Positions 27,972 to 38,243 are shown, counted from the stretch's first letter. The stretch: 64,000 nucleotides of DNA from Mesotoga sp. BH458_6_3_2_1 (GCF_003664995.1 NZ_JFHL01000002.1:496001-560000); one strand, 5' to 3'. Notes: generated by a model not told the origin, from the sequence alone. Program-made: numbers and translations.

Positions 27972-28601
27972 GTGGGTCAGAAGGTACATCCTTATGGATT
28001 CAGGCTTGGTGTCAGTAAAGATTGGAAAGCCCGTTGGATAAACGAGAAGAATTACAAAGAATATCTTCTCGAGGATCTCAAGATAAGGGACTTTCTTAAG
28101 AAGAATTACTTGGCTGCCGGAGTTTCCGACATTTACATCGAGAGACCGGAGCCAGGTAAGGTGGTTATTACCATCAAATGCGCCAGACCTGGTGTGATGA
28201 TTGGAAAGAAGGGTAGTGAAGTCAAGCTGCTAAGGCAGCGGCTGGAGAAGCTTATAACCAGGCAGTTCCAGCTGAATATTGAAGAAGTTAAAACACCCGA
28301 GACCGATGCGATCCTTGTTGCTGAGGACATCGCGTCAAGAATTGAGAAGCGAGCTTCCTATAAGAGAGCAATGAAGAGAGCGATATTCACTGCAATGAGA
28401 AAGGGAGCTAAAGGGATAAAGATAATGGTTTCAGGAAGGCTGAACGGAGCTGATATTGCCAGGACAGAGTGGTACCTGGAAGGAAGACTTCCTCTCCAGA
28501 CCCTCAGAGCTGATCTGGACTACGGTTACACCACAGCCTTCACAAAGATGGGAATAATCGGTGTGAAGGTATGGATCTACAAAGGCGACGTACAGGTGTA
28601 A
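27972..28601 (+). CDS. rpsC: 30S ribosomal protein S3
   Basis: 209 residues from GTG at 27972 with GGAGTGAGGTG upstream. S3 guards the mRNA entry channel and has helicase activity there. The N-terminal [20 protein letters not shown], the KH-domain loop [20 protein letters not shown] and the C-terminal [20 protein letters not shown] are intact. S10 order continues with rplP 24 bases downstream. Confidence 0.98.
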   Translation: MGQKVHPYGFRLGVSKDWKARWINEKNYKEYLLEDLKIRDFLKKNYLAAGVSDIYIERPEPGKVVITIKCARPGVMIGKKGSEVKLLRQRLEKLITRQFQLNIEEVKTPETDAILVAEDIASRIEKRASYKRAMKRAIFTAMRKGAKGIKIMVSGRLNGADIARTEWYLEGRLPLQTLRADLDYGYTTAFTKMGIIGVKVWIYKGDVQV

Positions 28602-28625
28602 TTGCAAGAGGGGAGGTAGTTCATA

Positions 28626-29051
28626 ATGTTAATGCCCAAAAGGGTAAAATACAGGAAGCAACAAAGAGGTAAGATGAACGGTAAGGCAAAAGGCGGGACC
28701 ATTGTTCACTTTGGAGAGTGGGGAATAAAGGCCCTCGAACCACATTGGATATCTGCTCAGCAGATCGAGTCCTGCCGAATTGCAATTACGAGAACACTTA
28801 AGAGGAATGGTAATCTCTGGATTCGAATCTTCCCTGACAAACCTATTACCTCAAAAGGAATCGGTGTGAGAATGGGGAAGGGAAAGGGAGATGTCGAAGG
28901 CTGGGTAGCTGTTGTCAAGCCCGGGAAGATCATGTTCGAAATAGGCGGAGTACCTGACCAGCTTGCGAAAGAAGCTCTTGAAAAAGCGGCTTCAAAACTA
29001 CCTATCAGAACAAAGATAGTACCGAGGTATCAGATAGGAGGTGAGCTCTGA
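28626..29051 (+). CDS. rplP: 50S ribosomal protein L16
   Basis: 141 residues, starting [20 protein letters not shown], with GGGGAGG nine bases before the ATG. L16 helps position A-site tRNA and completes 50S assembly. [20 protein letters not shown], the loop carrying a conserved modified Arg in some bacteria, is present. It overlaps rpmC by one base. Confidence 0.98.
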   Translation: MLMPKRVKYRKQQRGKMNGKAKGGTIVHFGEWGIKALEPHWISAQQIESCRIAITRTLKRNGNLWIRIFPDKPITSKGIGVRMGKGKGDVEGWVAVVKPGKIMFEIGGVPDQLAKEALEKAASKLPIRTKIVPRYQIGGEL

Positions 29052-29251
29052 TGAAAGCAGTTGAACTCCAAAAGTTCACCGACGAAGAACTCACTCAGAT
29101 GCTCGAGGATTCAAAGAGAAAGCTGATGGACCTCAGGTTCCAGCTGGAAATGAACAGGTTGAAGAACCATTCCCAGATAACTGTTGTAAAGCGCGACATA
29201 GCAAGGATAAAGACCATCCTTCGCGGTCGTGAACTGGGGATAAGGAGGTAG
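29051..29251 (+). CDS. rpmC: 50S ribosomal protein L29
   Basis: 66 residues, a helical hairpin beside the tunnel exit. FTDEELTQMLEDSKRKLMDL and the motif LRFQLEMNRLKNHSQI identify it. The start shares a base with the rplP stop (TGATG), and GGAGGTGAG lies upstream. rpsQ follows after six bases. Confidence 0.95.
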   Translation: MKAVELQKFTDEELTQMLEDSKRKLMDLRFQLEMNRLKNHSQITVVKRDIARIKTILRGRELGIRR

Positions 29252-29257
29252 TCCGCC

Positions 29258-29563
29258 ATGCCAAGAAAGACACTAGTAGGAACGGTAGTAAGTGACAAGA
29301 TGGAAAAAACGATAGTGGTGAGTGTTACAAGGACGCACATACATCCCTTCTATGGGAAGACCATGAAGACTACTAAGAAGTATCATGCAGATGATCCAGA
29401 AGGTCTTGCTGGAATGGGCGATACAGTTGAAATTGAAGAGTGCAGGCCCCTCAGCAAGATGAAGAAGTTCAAACTCGTGAAGGTTCTCAAGAAGGATATT
29501 TACACGGGAGAAATTCCCGAAACTCCCGAGACCGTTGAAGGTTCCGGAGGTGACCAGAAATGA
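29258..29563 (+). CDS. rpsQ: 30S ribosomal protein S17
   Basis: 101 residues. S17 is a primary 16S rRNA-binding protein with an OB fold. [40 protein letters not shown] and [20 protein letters not shown] are characteristic. The C-terminus is about 15 residues longer than the E. coli form and acidic. Stop overlaps rplN in ATGA. Confidence 0.97.
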   Translation: MPRKTLVGTVVSDKMEKTIVVSVTRTHIHPFYGKTMKTTKKYHADDPEGLAGMGDTVEIEECRPLSKMKKFKLVKVLKKDIYTGEIPETPETVEGSGGDQK

Positions 29564-29928
29564 TCCAGTCTGAATCATACCTGAAAATCGCAGACAACTC
29601 CGGTGCGAGGATGATCAAGGTGATACAGGTCACCGGCGGGTACAGAAAGAGATCAGGAAGCGTAGGTGACATAGTTGTTGCAGCAGTGCGTGATGTGGCG
29701 CCAAACACAGATTTCAAAAAGGGTGATATAGTTAGGGCCGTTCTTGTTAGAACGGCGAAGGAGATTCGCAGACCAGACGGCACCTACATTCGCTTCGATG
29801 ACAATGCTGCGGTTATTATCGACAAGCAGAACCAGCCCAGAGGGACACGTGTCTTTGGACCTGTTGCTAGAGAAATAAGGGATAAGGGATTCTCCAAGAT
29901 AGCTTCTCTAGCCCAGGAAGTCTGGTGA
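29560..29928 (+). CDS. rplN: 50S ribosomal protein L14
   Basis: 122 residues, exact family length. L14 forms an intersubunit bridge with 16S rRNA and is the docking site of Rsf[21 protein letters not shown] at the start and [20 protein letters not shown] are highly conserved. Overlaps rpsQ by four bases; first gene of the spc part. Confidence 0.98.
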   Translation: MIQSESYLKIADNSGARMIKVIQVTGGYRKRSGSVGDIVVAAVRDVAPNTDFKKGDIVRAVLVRTAKEIRRPDGTYIRFDDNAAVIIDKQNQPRGTRVFGPVAREIRDKGFSKIASLAQEVW

Positions 29929-29940
29929 GGAGTGAGCAAA

Positions 29941-30261
29941 ATGAGTAGAGTGAAAAGAGAAGATACAGTAATGGTAATATCAGGCAAAGACAGGGGCAAG
30001 AAAGGCAAAGTTCTTAAGACAATTCCCTCGGAAAAGAAGATAATAGTCGAGGGTGTCAACTTCACGAAAAAACATCAGAGACCAACTAACCAATACCGTG
30101 AAGGCGGAATCATTGAAAGGGAATCGCCAATATACGTTTCCAAAGTAATGGTTGTCTGCCCCAACTGTAATAAGCCTACGAGAGTCGCCCACAAAATTCT
30201 TGAAAATGGTGAAAAGGTCAGATCTTGCAAGAAGTGCGGCGAGATAATCGATAAGGTCTGA
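29941..30261 (+). CDS. rplX: 50S ribosomal protein L24 with C-terminal zinc ribbon
   Basis: 106 residues from ATG at 29941, nine bases after GTGAGGAG; the GTG at 29932 is too close to that site. L24 initiates 50S assembly. The KOW region [20 protein letters not shown] is at the N-terminus and [20 protein letters not shown] follows. The C-terminus carries CPNC and CKKC, a likely zinc ribbon found in the longer bacterial L24 form. Confidence 0.97.
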   Translation: MSRVKREDTVMVISGKDRGKKGKVLKTIPSEKKIIVEGVNFTKKHQRPTNQYREGGIIERESPIYVSKVMVVCPNCNKPTRVAHKILENGEKVRSCKKCGEIIDKV

Positions 30262-30277
30262 TGGGGAGGAATTGTTG

Positions 30278-30838
30278 ATGACATACGAATACGTCCCTTT
30301 GAAAGATAAATTTGAAAGTGAAGTAGTCCCTACCATGACGAAGGAATTTGGCTACAAGAATAAGCTAGAGGTCCCCAGGGTATCTAAGATAGTTGTCAAT
30401 ATGGGGATTGGCGAAGGTTCAAGAAATGCTGACCTTCTCGATCTACATGGCAAAGAGCTGATGACAATTGCCGGGCAGAAGCCAGTGGTGACGAAAGCCA
30501 AGAAGAGCATAGCGAACTTCAAACTTCGTGATGGAATGCCGGTGGGATTGAAGGTTACCCTAAGAGGACCCAGGATGTACAACTTCCTTTACAAGCTTAT
30601 AAATGTTGTGCTTCCTAAGCTGAGAGACTTCAGAGGCGTTGATCCCGACTCATTCGATGGTAGAGGTAATTATGCAATGGGGCTTCCCGAACAGCTAGTC
30701 TTTCCCGAAATTGTACCGGATCAGATAAAACGAGTTCAGGGAATGGACATAATAGTTGTTACAACGGCCAGGACTGATGAGGAAGCAAGAAGATTGTTAG
30801 CCCTTCTTGGACTTCCTTTCAAGAGAGTTATGGTCTAA
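30278..30838 (+). CDS. rplE: 50S ribosomal protein L5
   Basis: 186 residues from ATG at 30278, eight bases after GGGGAGG; a TTG at 30272 is the weaker option. L5 binds 5S rRNA in the central protuberance and touches P-site t[23 protein letters not shown], the loop [20 protein letters not shown] and [17 protein letters not shown] are conserved. Confidence 0.97.
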   Translation: MTYEYVPLKDKFESEVVPTMTKEFGYKNKLEVPRVSKIVVNMGIGEGSRNADLLDLHGKELMTIAGQKPVVTKAKKSIANFKLRDGMPVGLKVTLRGPRMYNFLYKLINVVLPKLRDFRGVDPDSFDGRGNYAMGLPEQLVFPEIVPDQIKRVQGMDIIVVTTARTDEEARRLLALLGLPFKRVMV

Positions 30839-30850
30839 GGAGGTAGGTGC

Positions 30851-31036
30851 ATGGCGAAGAAATCATTAATCGAAAAGTGGAAACGAGAACCCAAGTTCAA
30901 AGTAAGGAAATATAACAGATGCAATCTTTGTGGCAGACCTAGATCAGTATACAGAGAGTTCGGTCTTTGCAGAGTGTGCTTTAGACAGCTGGCTTCCGAG
31001 GGAAAACTCCCCGGTGTGAAGAAAGCAAGCTGGTGA
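30851..31036 (+). CDS. rpsZ: 30S ribosomal protein S14, zinc-binding type
   Basis: 61 residues. This is the short C+ form of S14: CNLC and CRVC hold one zinc ion ([20 protein letters not shown]). The start [20 protein letters not shown] and the end [17 protein letters not shown] are standard. Being the only rpsN-type gene in the cluster, it implies zinc-dependent 30S head assembly. Ribosome site AAGGAGGTAGGTGC upstream. Confidence 0.97.
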   Translation: MAKKSLIEKWKREPKFKVRKYNRCNLCGRPRSVYREFGLCRVCFRQLASEGKLPGVKKASW

Positions 31037-31049
31037 GGAGGGAAATGTA

Positions 31050-31454
31050 ATGTGGAGTGATCCCATAGCCGACATGCTCACTAGAATAAGAAATGCCAAC
31101 GCTGCCTTCAAGGAGAGCGTGGACATACCGTCTTCTAACCTGAAGAAGAAGCTTCTGGATATTTTGAAGGCGGAAGGCTATATAGACGATTATAAATATA
31201 TAGAGGATGGCAAACAGGGTGTTCTCAAAGTCTTTCTGAAATACAAGGGAGACAGGAGGCACAAGATCAACGTCATCTCTGGAATTGTGAGAATTTCTAA
31301 ACCTGGCAAAAGGATGTACGTAAACAAGGACAAGCTTCCTAAGGTGAAGTCAGGTATGGGAATAGCAATTGTAAGTACTTCCAGCGGAGTGATGACAGAC
31401 AAGCAGGCCCGTTCCCAAGGCGTCGGCGGAGAAGTCATCTGCTACGTGTGGTAG
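31050..31454 (+). CDS. rpsH: 30S ribosomal protein S8
   Basis: 134 residues. S8 binds the central domain of 16S rRNA and represses the spc operon in enterobacteria. [20 protein letters not shown] at the start, and the C-terminal [20 protein letters not shown] with the RNA-contact STS motif, identify it. GAGGAGGGAAATGTA lies before the ATG. Confidence 0.98.
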   Translation: MWSDPIADMLTRIRNANAAFKESVDIPSSNLKKKLLDILKAEGYIDDYKYIEDGKQGVLKVFLKYKGDRRHKINVISGIVRISKPGKRMYVNKDKLPKVKSGMGIAIVSTSSGVMTDKQARSQGVGGEVICYVW

Positions 31455-31467
31455 GGAGGGAATTCTG

Positions 31468-32022
31468 ATGTCTAGACTACTTAAGCATTCCATAAAAATC
31501 CCTGCTGGTGTATCATACAAAATCGAAGGAAACTTGATCACTGTGAAGGGACCTAAAGGCGAGCTGAAACAGGAACTCCTTCCTCTTGTGAAGATCGAAG
31601 CCGACGAAAAAGAGCTCTGGGTAAAATCAAATGAAGATGTTGTGATCAGAAAGAGTGATTATAAAAGATTGGCAAAATATGCCGGCACTTTTTGGTCGCT
31701 GATAAACAACATGGTGGTGGGCGTTACTCAAGGGTTCGTCAAGGAACTTGAAATCGTTGGAGTAGGATACAGAGCTCAGCTTCAGGGAAAGAAACTTGTA
31801 ATGAATCTCGGTTACGCTCATCCCGTTGAGATTGATCCTCCTGCTGGAATAGAGTTTGAAGTACCGGCGCCGCAGGCTATAGTTGTCAAGGGAATTGACA
31901 AGTATTTAGTTGGCCAGGTTGCTGCGAACATCAAACGATGGAGAATACCGATTGTCTATTCCGGAAAGGGTATACGTTACAAGGGAGAAGCAATTAGAAC
32001 CAAAGTCGGTAAGAAGGTCTAA
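31468..32022 (+). CDS. rplF: 50S ribosomal protein L6
   Basis: 184 residues. L6 lies beside the sarcin-ricin loop and the factor-binding site. Two tandem similar domains are seen; the start [20 protein letters not shown], the middle [20 protein letters not shown] and the end [20 protein letters not shown] are conserved. Follows rpsH by 13 bases. Confidence 0.98.
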   Translation: MSRLLKHSIKIPAGVSYKIEGNLITVKGPKGELKQELLPLVKIEADEKELWVKSNEDVVIRKSDYKRLAKYAGTFWSLINNMVVGVTQGFVKELEIVGVGYRAQLQGKKLVMNLGYAHPVEIDPPAGIEFEVPAPQAIVVKGIDKYLVGQVAANIKRWRIPIVYSGKGIRYKGEAIRTKVGKKV

Positions 32023-32039
32023 TCAAGGAGGCGGCTGGA

Positions 32040-32408
32040 GTGTTCAAACATAAAGACAAGAAGGAACAAAGGCGAAAGAGACATCTTCGCGTCAGGTCTG
32101 CAATTTCTGGTACACCGGAAAGACCTAGACTGGCAGTCTTCAGAAGCGAGAAGCACATTTATGCTCAGCTGATCGATGATTCCAAGGGAGTTACCCTTGT
32201 TTCGGCATCGACGGTAGACAAAGATGTCAAGGGTTCCATCGATAAGTCATGGAATATAGATGCTGCGAAGAAGGTCGGGGAGCTCCTCGCAAAGAAGGCG
32301 AAAGACAAGGGAATCACCAACGTGGTTTTCGACCGTGGGGGATTCAAGTTCCATGGAAGAGTAAAGTCGCTTGCAGAGGGAGCTCGAGCAGGCGGTCTAC
32401 AGTTCTGA
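32040..32408 (+). CDS. rplR: 50S ribosomal protein L18
   Basis: 122 residues from GTG at 32040 behind CAAGGAGGCGGCTGGA. L18 binds 5S r[43 protein letters not shown] and the C-terminal [20 protein letters not shown] are characteristic. rpsE begins 14 bases after the stop. Confidence 0.98.
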   Translation: MFKHKDKKEQRRKRHLRVRSAISGTPERPRLAVFRSEKHIYAQLIDDSKGVTLVSASTVDKDVKGSIDKSWNIDAAKKVGELLAKKAKDKGITNVVFDRGGFKFHGRVKSLAEGARAGGLQF

Positions 32409-32421
32409 GGAGGTGAGGAAG

Positions 32422-33027
32422 ATGGCTGAAGAGATGAAGAATGATCGTAATTCGAAATCTTCACGTGAAGGAAGAAGAAACCCCAGAGCTTCCAGAAACG
32501 CTCCTGTAGAAAAGCAGGTAGAAGACAACGAATTTGAAGAAAGAATAATTGAAATAAGAAGGGTTACGAAGGTTGTTGCCGGGGGAAAAAATCTATCCTT
32601 TAGAGTAGTTGCCGTTGTGGGCAACCGAGATGGAAAGGTTGGTCTTGGAATCGGCAGTGCCAGAGAAGTCCCTACTGCAATAAGAAAGGCAGTTCTAGAA
32701 GCCAAAAAGAATGTTACAGAAGTTGCGGTAAGAAACGAGACCGTACCACATGAGACAGTTGGTCGACAGGATTCTGCAAGGATAATGTTGAAACCTGCTG
32801 GTCCAGGCACGGGTATCATTGCCAATTCTCCCGTCAGAGCAGTTGTAGAGCTTGCAGGAGTTAAGAATATCCTAACTAAGTCTCTGGGATCATCAAATAC
32901 ACTTAACATGGCCAGGGCGGCTCTGAATGGTCTGATTAGTCTGAGATCCCCGCAGGATTTTGCGAAGCTCAGAGACATTTCATTGAAGAGGGTCTTCCAC
33001 GGAATTAGCGAGGAGGCAGGTCAGTAA
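32422..33027 (+). CDS. rpsE: 30S ribosomal protein S5, N-terminally extended
   Basis: 201 residues from ATG at 32422, behind GAGGAGGTGAGGAAG; an upstream in-frame start at 32371 would lie inside rplR and has no site. S5 lines the mRNA entry pore and affects accuracy. The core ([39 protein letters not shown]) begins about 40 residues in; the extra N-terminus is Arg/Lys/Glu-rich and low in complexity. It overlaps rpmD by one base. Confidence 0.97.
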   Translation: MAEEMKNDRNSKSSREGRRNPRASRNAPVEKQVEDNEFEERIIEIRRVTKVVAGGKNLSFRVVAVVGNRDGKVGLGIGSAREVPTAIRKAVLEAKKNVTEVAVRNETVPHETVGRQDSARIMLKPAGPGTGIIANSPVRAVVELAGVKNILTKSLGSSNTLNMARAALNGLISLRSPQDFAKLRDISLKRVFHGISEEAGQ

Positions 33028-33215
33028 TGGCAAGGAGTTTGAGAATACGATTGATAAAGAGTCCGATCGGCTTTAACAGAAGACAGCTGAAGACAGTAAG
33101 GGCGCTGGGTCTTGGTAAGTTGGACAGTGAAGTTGTCCAACCGGATTCTCCACAGATCAGGGGAATGGTTAATGCCATAAGACATCTTCTTGCTGTCGAA
33201 GAACTTGATGACTGA
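33027..33215 (+). CDS. rpmD: 50S ribosomal protein L30
   Basis: 62 residues. L30 is a small 23S rRNA-binding protein. The pattern [55 protein letters not shown] is typical. The ATG shares a base with the rpsE stop (TAATG), and AGGAGGCAGGTC precedes it. Confidence 0.95.
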   Translation: MARSLRIRLIKSPIGFNRRQLKTVRALGLGKLDSEVVQPDSPQIRGMVNAIRHLLAVEELDD

Positions 33216-33228
33216 AGGGGGTAGGAAG

Positions 33229-33675
33229 ATGGCTTTTAAAGTTGAAGATCTAAGTCCGACGCCCGGTTCGAGAAAGAGAGAGAAGAGAATAGGACGCGGT
33301 ATTGGTTCGGGAATGGGTAAGACCGCCACAAGAGGCCATAAAGGACAGGGAAGAGCAACCGGTAAGGTGGCTGCACGATTTGAGGGCGGACAGACACCCC
33401 TATTCAGGAGAACACCAATAAAAGGGTTCAAGAACCGAGGCTCAATAGAGTATGCCACTGTCAATATCTGTACTCTTGAGGAGAGATTCGAGAGTGGTAG
33501 TGAGATTTCGCCTGAGATTCTCGTTCAGAAGAACATATTGAAAGATCTCAAGGATGGAGTGAAGATCCTGGCAAGAGGTGAATTGACGAAGTCTCTTACG
33601 GTCAAGGCAAATGCTTTCAGCGCGACTGCCAAGGAGAAGATCGAAGCTGCTGGTGGAAAGGCAGAGGTGATCTGA
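33229..33675 (+). CDS. rplO: 50S ribosomal protein L15
   Basis: 148 residues from ATG at 33229, seven bases after GGGGG; an in-frame start at 33190 inside rpmD has no support. L15 is a late-assembly 50S protein. [40 protein letters not shown] and [10 protein letters not shown] are family marks. secY follows after two bases, as in most spc operons. Confidence 0.97.
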   Translation: MAFKVEDLSPTPGSRKREKRIGRGIGSGMGKTATRGHKGQGRATGKVAARFEGGQTPLFRRTPIKGFKNRGSIEYATVNICTLEERFESGSEISPEILVQKNILKDLKDGVKILARGELTKSLTVKANAFSATAKEKIEAAGGKAEVI

Positions 33676-33677
33676 TA

Positions 33678-34979
33678 ATGTGGAATGCCCTGAAGAACGC
33701 GTTCAAGATACCTGAGTTAAGAGACAGAATTCTCTTCACGTTTCTCGCGCTGGCAATCTTCAGACTAGGTGTCTACATACCGATCCCGGGAATAAACATT
33801 CAGGCTTGGTCAGCTTATTTCGGTACTCTCTCAGAAGGTGGAGCCGGAGGCTTCATAGGCTTTTTTGATGTCTTCACAGGTGGAGCCGTAGAGCAGTTTT
33901 CGATATTCTTGATGAGCGTTACTCCTTACATTAACGCGCAAATCATGCTTCAGTTACTTACTGCCGTTGTTCCAAGTCTGAAAGAAATGCTTAAAGAAGG
34001 CGAAGAGGGAAAGAAGAAGTACGCTCGATACACAAGAATGCTTACAGTTGGACTTGCGGGTCTTCAAGGATTTCTGATATCATTCGGCCTCTCTTCAAAC
34101 ACCACAATAATGGCCATCCCAAGCAGGATTCTCTTTGTCCTCCTTGCAACAGCGACTCTAATTGGAGGAACGATGTTCCTGCTATGGCTAGGAGAGAGAA
34201 TAACCGAGAAGGGTATAGGAAACGGCATATCTGTTCTGATTTTCGGAGGAATTGTTGCAAGATACCCGGCTTCCATAATGCAGGTAGTTGTCGCATTGTC
34301 TCCTATACAGTGGGCTATACTGTTAGCAATTGCTCTTTTCACGGTTGTTGCAGTTATCTATGTCCAGATGGGAGAGAGAAGGATTGAAGTTCAGTATGCC
34401 AGAAGAGTAACTGGCAGAAGAGTGTATGGGGGAGTCTCCACTCACATTCCCATAAAGGTTAATCAGGGCGGAGTTATACCGATAATATTCAGTTCAGCAA
34501 TAATGATGCTGCCCCAGTTCATCGCAACTGCATTCCCCGAAGGAAGCGGTGGCAGGAATGTCATGCAAACTCTATTTGCTCAGACCTCTCCTGTGTACAT
34601 CTTGCTTTATGGTGGAATGGTCTTCTTCTTCACATTCTTTTACAGTTCACTGGTTTTTGATGTGAGAGAAGTATCGGATAATATACGTAATTACGGAGGA
34701 TACATCCCTGGAATCAGGCCTGGCTTCTCGACTCAGCAGTACATTCAGAGAGTGCTGAATCGTGTGGTCTTTATGGGTGCCGTATTCCTAGTAGTTATTG
34801 CCTTGCTTCCGCTGGTAGTTGGAGGAATCTTCAGTATTGGCGGACTTGCAATAGGAGGTACCTCGACTCTAATTGCCGTAGGTGTTGCCATCGATATTTT
34901 GCAGCAGATGGAAACTCACCTCATGGTCAGGCATTACGAGGGTTTTGTCAAGAAAGGCAAGTTACGGGGAAGGAGGTAA
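33678..34979 (+). CDS. secY: protein translocase subunit SecY
   Basis: 433 residues with the ten membrane spans of the family. SecY forms the protein-conducting channel in the inner membrane that SecA (12.4 kb) drives. FLALAIFRLGVYIPIPGINI in TM1, the plug region after it, PYINAQIMLQLLTAVVPSL in TM2 and the C-terminal GTSTLIAVGVAIDILQQMET are conserved. Placed between rplO and adk, two bases from each. Confidence 0.97.
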   Translation: MWNALKNAFKIPELRDRILFTFLALAIFRLGVYIPIPGINIQAWSAYFGTLSEGGAGGFIGFFDVFTGGAVEQFSIFLMSVTPYINAQIMLQLLTAVVPSLKEMLKEGEEGKKKYARYTRMLTVGLAGLQGFLISFGLSSNTTIMAIPSRILFVLLATATLIGGTMFLLWLGERITEKGIGNGISVLIFGGIVARYPASIMQVVVALSPIQWAILLAIALFTVVAVIYVQMGERRIEVQYARRVTGRRVYGGVSTHIPIKVNQGGVIPIIFSSAIMMLPQFIATAFPEGSGGRNVMQTLFAQTSPVYILLYGGMVFFFTFFYSSLVFDVREVSDNIRNYGGYIPGIRPGFSTQQYIQRVLNRVVFMGAVFLVVIALLPLVVGGIFSIGGLAIGGTSTLIAVGVAIDILQQMETHLMVRHYEGFVKKGKLRGRR

Positions 34980-34981
34980 GT

Positions 34982-35641
34982 ATGAATGTAGTTCTAATGG
35001 GTCCTCCCGGAGCAGGGAAGGGGACACAGGCAAAGCGAATAGCCCGTAAACTGGACATTCCTCACATATCTACTGGTGATATGCTAAGGGAAGCCGTGGC
35101 TGCTGGCACTGACCTTGGGCTGAAGGTCAAAGAAATAATGGATGAAGGGCTTCTTGTCCCCGATGATCTGATGATAGATCTTGTCAGAGAGAGATTGGCT
35201 AGAGAGGACACCAGGAATGGCTTCATACTTGATGGCTTTCCAAGAACGGTCGAACAGGCAATTGCACTAGACAAGATGCTTGACGAACTTAATAAGGAGA
35301 TTGACGTTGCTTTGCTTGTTGATGCTGATGAACAGGAAGTTGTAAAACGTATTTCGAGCAGGAGAGTTTGTCCGGAATGTGGGAAAGTTTACAATCTCCT
35401 GACGATAAAACCCGAGGTTGAAGGTCACTGCGACAGAGACGGTAGCAGGTTGATTCAGCGAGACGATGACAGGCCTGATACTGTTAGGGCGAGGTACCGT
35501 GTTTACTCGGAGAAGACCGAGCCTGTGATTAGATACTATTCCGGCGAAAAAGGCAAACTTGTTAAGGTGGATGGGTCGGGAGAAATCGATACCGTCACTG
35601 CCGAAATCGTCAATCATCTGGAGAATGCAAAGCATGGTTAG
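34982..35641 (+). CDS. adk: adenylate kinase, zinc-lid type
   Basis: 219 residues. Adk interconverts ATP + AMP and 2 ADP. The P-loop MGPPGAGKGTQAKRIARKL, DGFPRTVEQAIALDKML and the lid with RRVCPECGKVYNL followed by HCDRDG are visible: three Cys and one Asp as zinc ligands, the pattern known from Bacillus adenylate kinase. SecY-adk-map order is common. Its last eight bases overlap map. Confidence 0.97.
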   Translation: MNVVLMGPPGAGKGTQAKRIARKLDIPHISTGDMLREAVAAGTDLGLKVKEIMDEGLLVPDDLMIDLVRERLAREDTRNGFILDGFPRTVEQAIALDKMLDELNKEIDVALLVDADEQEVVKRISSRRVCPECGKVYNLLTIKPEVEGHCDRDGSRLIQRDDDRPDTVRARYRVYSEKTEPVIRYYSGEKGKLVKVDGSGEIDTVTAEIVNHLENAKHG

Positions 35642-36386
35642 GTTGAAATCTCCAGAGGAAATCTGTAAAATCGAAATTGCTGCGAAGATTGTTGCAGAGG
35701 TTCTGGCTGAGGTAGAGTCCTATGCAGTCGAAGGGGCCTCTGCCTATGATATGGAAAGTGCCGCGGAAGAATTGATTAAAAAAAGAGGTGGCATTCCCGC
35801 ATTCAAGGGTTATAGTGGATATCCGTACACTCTCTGCGTATCGGTAAATGAGGAGGTAATTCACGGTTTCCCCTTGAAAGAGAAAGTCTTCGCCGACGGC
35901 GATATCGTCTCCGTGGATTGTGGGGTAGTTAAGGATGGATTCGTGGGAGACGCCGCAAAGTCTTTTGTTGTAGGAACTTACTCATGCGAAAAGGACCGGT
36001 TGCTTTTACAGCGGACTGAAGAGTCGCTTCTTAAGGGCATAGAGATTGCCTGTGCTGGAAACCGACTTGGCGATATTGGATTTGCAATCCAGAGCTGGGT
36101 GGAAAGCGCCGGGTTTTCTGTGATAAGAGACTACGTCGGACATGGCGTTGGCCTGAGCCTCCACGAGGACCCTCAGGTTCCTAACTATGGAAGGCAAAAC
36201 AGCGGAATGCTTTTGAGAACCGGAATGACTCTTGCGATCGAACCGATGGTTGCGAGTGGACATTACAGCTTGGAGATTCTGGAAGATGGTTGGACCGCAG
36301 TAACTGCTGATAGGTCGCGTGCTGCTCATTTCGAGCACGATATTGCGATACTGGAAGACGGTCCGAGGATTCTTTCCAGATTGTGA
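35634..36386 (+). CDS. map: methionine aminopeptidase, type I
   Basis: 250 residues from ATG at 35634, about ten bases after CTGGAGAATG; an upstream in-frame start at 35559 lies deep in adk. Map removes the initiator Met from nascent proteins using two metal ions. Ligands are visible in VSVDCGVVKDGFVGDAAKSF (two Asp), YVGHGVGLSLHEDPQVPNYG (His), AIEPMVASG (Glu) and FEHDIAI (Glu). Overlaps adk by eight bases. Confidence 0.97.
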   Translation: MVRLKSPEEICKIEIAAKIVAEVLAEVESYAVEGASAYDMESAAEELIKKRGGIPAFKGYSGYPYTLCVSVNEEVIHGFPLKEKVFADGDIVSVDCGVVKDGFVGDAAKSFVVGTYSCEKDRLLLQRTEESLLKGIEIACAGNRLGDIGFAIQSWVESAGFSVIRDYVGHGVGLSLHEDPQVPNYGRQNSGMLLRTGMTLAIEPMVASGHYSLEILEDGWTAVTADRSRAAHFEHDIAILEDGPRILSRL

Positions 36387-36398
36387 GGAGGATCACCG

Positions 36399-36644
36399 GT
36401 GTCGGATAAGAGCGATATCATTAAGATGGATGGAATAGTTGTGGAATCGATGCCCAATGCTACCTTCAAGGTCGAATTGGAGAACGGCCACTCTGTTCTA
36501 GCTCACATCTCTGGAAAAATGCGCAAGAACTTCATCAGGTTGATCCCCGGCGATAAGGTCGTGGTGGAGGTTTCAATATATGACCTGACCAAAGGAAGAA
36601 TTGTTTATCGAAAAAGGATAGACAAAGGAGGAGAAACGAATTGA
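36399..36644 (+). CDS. infA: translation initiation factor IF-1
   Basis: 81 residues from GTG at 36399 behind GTGAGGAGGATCACC. IF-1 is an OB-fold protein blocking the A site during initiation. [40 protein letters not shown] and [20 protein letters not shown] are typical; about eight residues longer than the E. coli protein. Stop overlaps rpmJ as TTGA. Confidence 0.97.
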   Translation: MSDKSDIIKMDGIVVESMPNATFKVELENGHSVLAHISGKMRKNFIRLIPGDKVVVEVSIYDLTKGRIVYRKRIDKGGETN

Positions 36645-36757
36645 AAGTCCGCGCTTCGGTAAAGAAGAGATGTGAACATTGCAAAGTAATACGCCGCAAT
36701 GGGCGAATAAGAGTTGTCTGCGAAAAAAATCCAAAGCACAACCAGCGTCAGGGTTAA
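36641..36757 (+). CDS. rpmJ: 50S ribosomal protein L36
   Basis: 38 residues, so short that it is easily missed. Translation from TTG at 36641 (four-base overlap with infA, AAAGGAGGAGAAACGAA upstream) gives [20 protein letters not shown] and then [17 protein letters not shown]. The zinc ligands Cys11, Cys14, Cys27 and His33 of the zinc-binding L36 form are all present. Position between infA and rpsM is the usual one. Confidence 0.97.
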   Translation: MKVRASVKKRCEHCKVIRRNGRIRVVCEKNPKHNQRQG

Positions 36758-36769
36758 GGAGGGATATAG

Positions 36770-37138
36770 ATGGCACGTATCCTTGGTGTTGAGCTTCCTA
36801 ATAACAAGAAGACTTTCGTTGCCCTGACCTATATCTATGGTATAGGTTATACAAGAGCCAATGAGATTCTTAGTGGAACCGAGATTGACCGCGACAAGAG
36901 GGCAAAGGACCTTACGGATGAAGAAGTAAGTAAGATAGCAAAGTTCATCAACGAGCATTACAAAGTTGAAGGTGAGCTCAGAACTGAAGTTGACAGGTCA
37001 ATAAAGAGGCTAATTGAGATTGGAAGTTATAGAGGTTACAGGCATAGAAACGGGCTTCCGGTTCGCGGTCAGAAGACGCATTCCAATGGGAGGACCAGGA
37101 AGGGTTCTAGAGCCAGTAAGATTCGCAAGAAGAGCTAA
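36770..37138 (+). CDS. rpsM: 30S ribosomal protein S13
   Basis: 122 residues. S13 in the 30S head contacts P-site tRNA and 50[39 protein letters not shown] and the basic C-terminal [20 protein letters not shown] identify it. First gene of the alpha part; TTAAGGAGGGATATAG upstream. Confidence 0.98.
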   Translation: MARILGVELPNNKKTFVALTYIYGIGYTRANEILSGTEIDRDKRAKDLTDEEVSKIAKFINEHYKVEGELRTEVDRSIKRLIEIGSYRGYRHRNGLPVRGQKTHSNGRTRKGSRASKIRKKS

Positions 37139-37156
37139 AACGGGAGGTAAGAGTGA

Positions 37157-37543
37157 ATGGCAAAGAGACCAGCAGCCAAGAAAAGAAAGAAGTTATCTAC
37201 TGATCGAGGCGTTGTGCACATAAAGTCCTCTTTCAACAACACGATAATTACCCTGACAGATCCCGAAGGGAATACGCTTATGTGGACGTCGGGCGGAACT
37301 GCCGGTTATTCCGGATCAAAGAAATCAACACCTTATGCGGCGCAACTGGGTGCTGACAGGATTGCAAAAGAGGCTATCAAGTTAGGAATAACCAGAGTAG
37401 GTATAGAAGTGAAGGGCCCAGGTTCGGGACGTGAAGCTGCAATCAGAACTATTCAAGCGGCGGGTCTCACAGTTGAGACGCTCAAAGATATTACGCCACT
37501 GCCTCATAACGGTTGCAGACCGAGAAGAAGAAGAAGAGTCTGA
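37157..37543 (+). CDS. rpsK: 30S ribosomal protein S11
   Basis: 128 residues. S11 is on the platform near the E site and mRNA exit. [40 protein letters not shown] and the end [17 protein letters not shown] are conserved. Follows rpsM by 18 bases; rpsD begins 16 bases further. Confidence 0.98.
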   Translation: MAKRPAAKKRKKLSTDRGVVHIKSSFNNTIITLTDPEGNTLMWTSGGTAGYSGSKKSTPYAAQLGADRIAKEAIKLGITRVGIEVKGPGSGREAAIRTIQAAGLTVETLKDITPLPHNGCRPRRRRRV

Positions 37544-37559
37544 TTTAGGAGGGAGTTGA

Positions 37560-38186
37560 ATGGCCAGATATACAGGACCAGTTTGTAAGCTTTGTCGTCG
37601 CGAAGGGTTCAAGCTTTATCTGAAGGGTGAAAGATGCTTTTCCCCGAGATGTGCTCAAGTCAAGAGGCCTGTAGCACCGGGACAGCATGGAGCTTCGACA
37701 AGAAAGCTTACTCAGTACGGAATGCAGTTGAGATCCAAGCAAGTAGTAAAGAGAATTTACGGTGTTCTTGAAAGACAGTTTCGAAGATACTTTGAAGCAG
37801 CTTTGAGAAAGAGTGAAGAGACAGGAAGTGCCCTGGTTAGGATCTTGGAATCCAGACTGGATAACATCGTTTTCAGGATGGGATTTGCTTCTAGCAGAAG
37901 ACAAGCTAGACAGCTCGTTAACCACGGACATGTTCTTGTAAACGGTAGAAGGGTTAATAAACCCTCCTTCAATCTGAGAGTCGGTGACATCGTAGAGATC
38001 AAAGAGAAGAGCCGAACCGCTCTACCGATCAAAGAAGCGGCAGAAGCTGCAAAAGAGAGAACAGCCTATCCATGGGTTGAGGTAGATTACGAGACGTTCA
38101 GAGGGACCTACCTTAGATATCCAGTAACTGAAGAAGTAGAGATTCCAGTTGATCTGCAGTCGATTATTGAGCTCTACTCCAAGTAA
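37560..38186 (+). CDS. rpsD: 30S ribosomal protein S4, zinc-binding type
   Basis: 208 residues. S4 nucleates 16S 5'-domain folding and represses the alpha operon in enterobacteria. The N-terminal zinc finger has four Cys (CKLC, then CFSPRC), and the S4 domain follows ([38 protein letters not shown]). Ribosome site TTTAGGAGGGAGTTGA before the ATG. Confidence 0.98.
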   Translation: MARYTGPVCKLCRREGFKLYLKGERCFSPRCAQVKRPVAPGQHGASTRKLTQYGMQLRSKQVVKRIYGVLERQFRRYFEAALRKSEETGSALVRILESRLDNIVFRMGFASSRRQARQLVNHGHVLVNGRRVNKPSFNLRVGDIVEIKEKSRTALPIKEAAEAAKERTAYPWVEVDYETFRGTYLRYPVTEEVEIPVDLQSIIELYSK

Positions 38187-38209
38187 ACCCGATTCTTACC
38201 TTCTTGGAA

Positions 38210-38243
38210 GGAGGTGTGTGCCCGAATTCTGGGCGAAATAATG
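38210..38243 (+). promoter_or_regulatory. Shine-Dalgarno and intervening hairpin at rpoA
   Basis: The strong GGAAGGAGG ends at 38214, 26 bases before the rpoA ATG at 38241, too far for normal use. Between them GCCC (38220-38223) can pair with GGGC (38231-38234) over a seven-base loop. Folding this out leaves about eleven bases between site and ATG. No in-frame start lies at a normal distance. The structural reading is an inference. Confidence 0.45.
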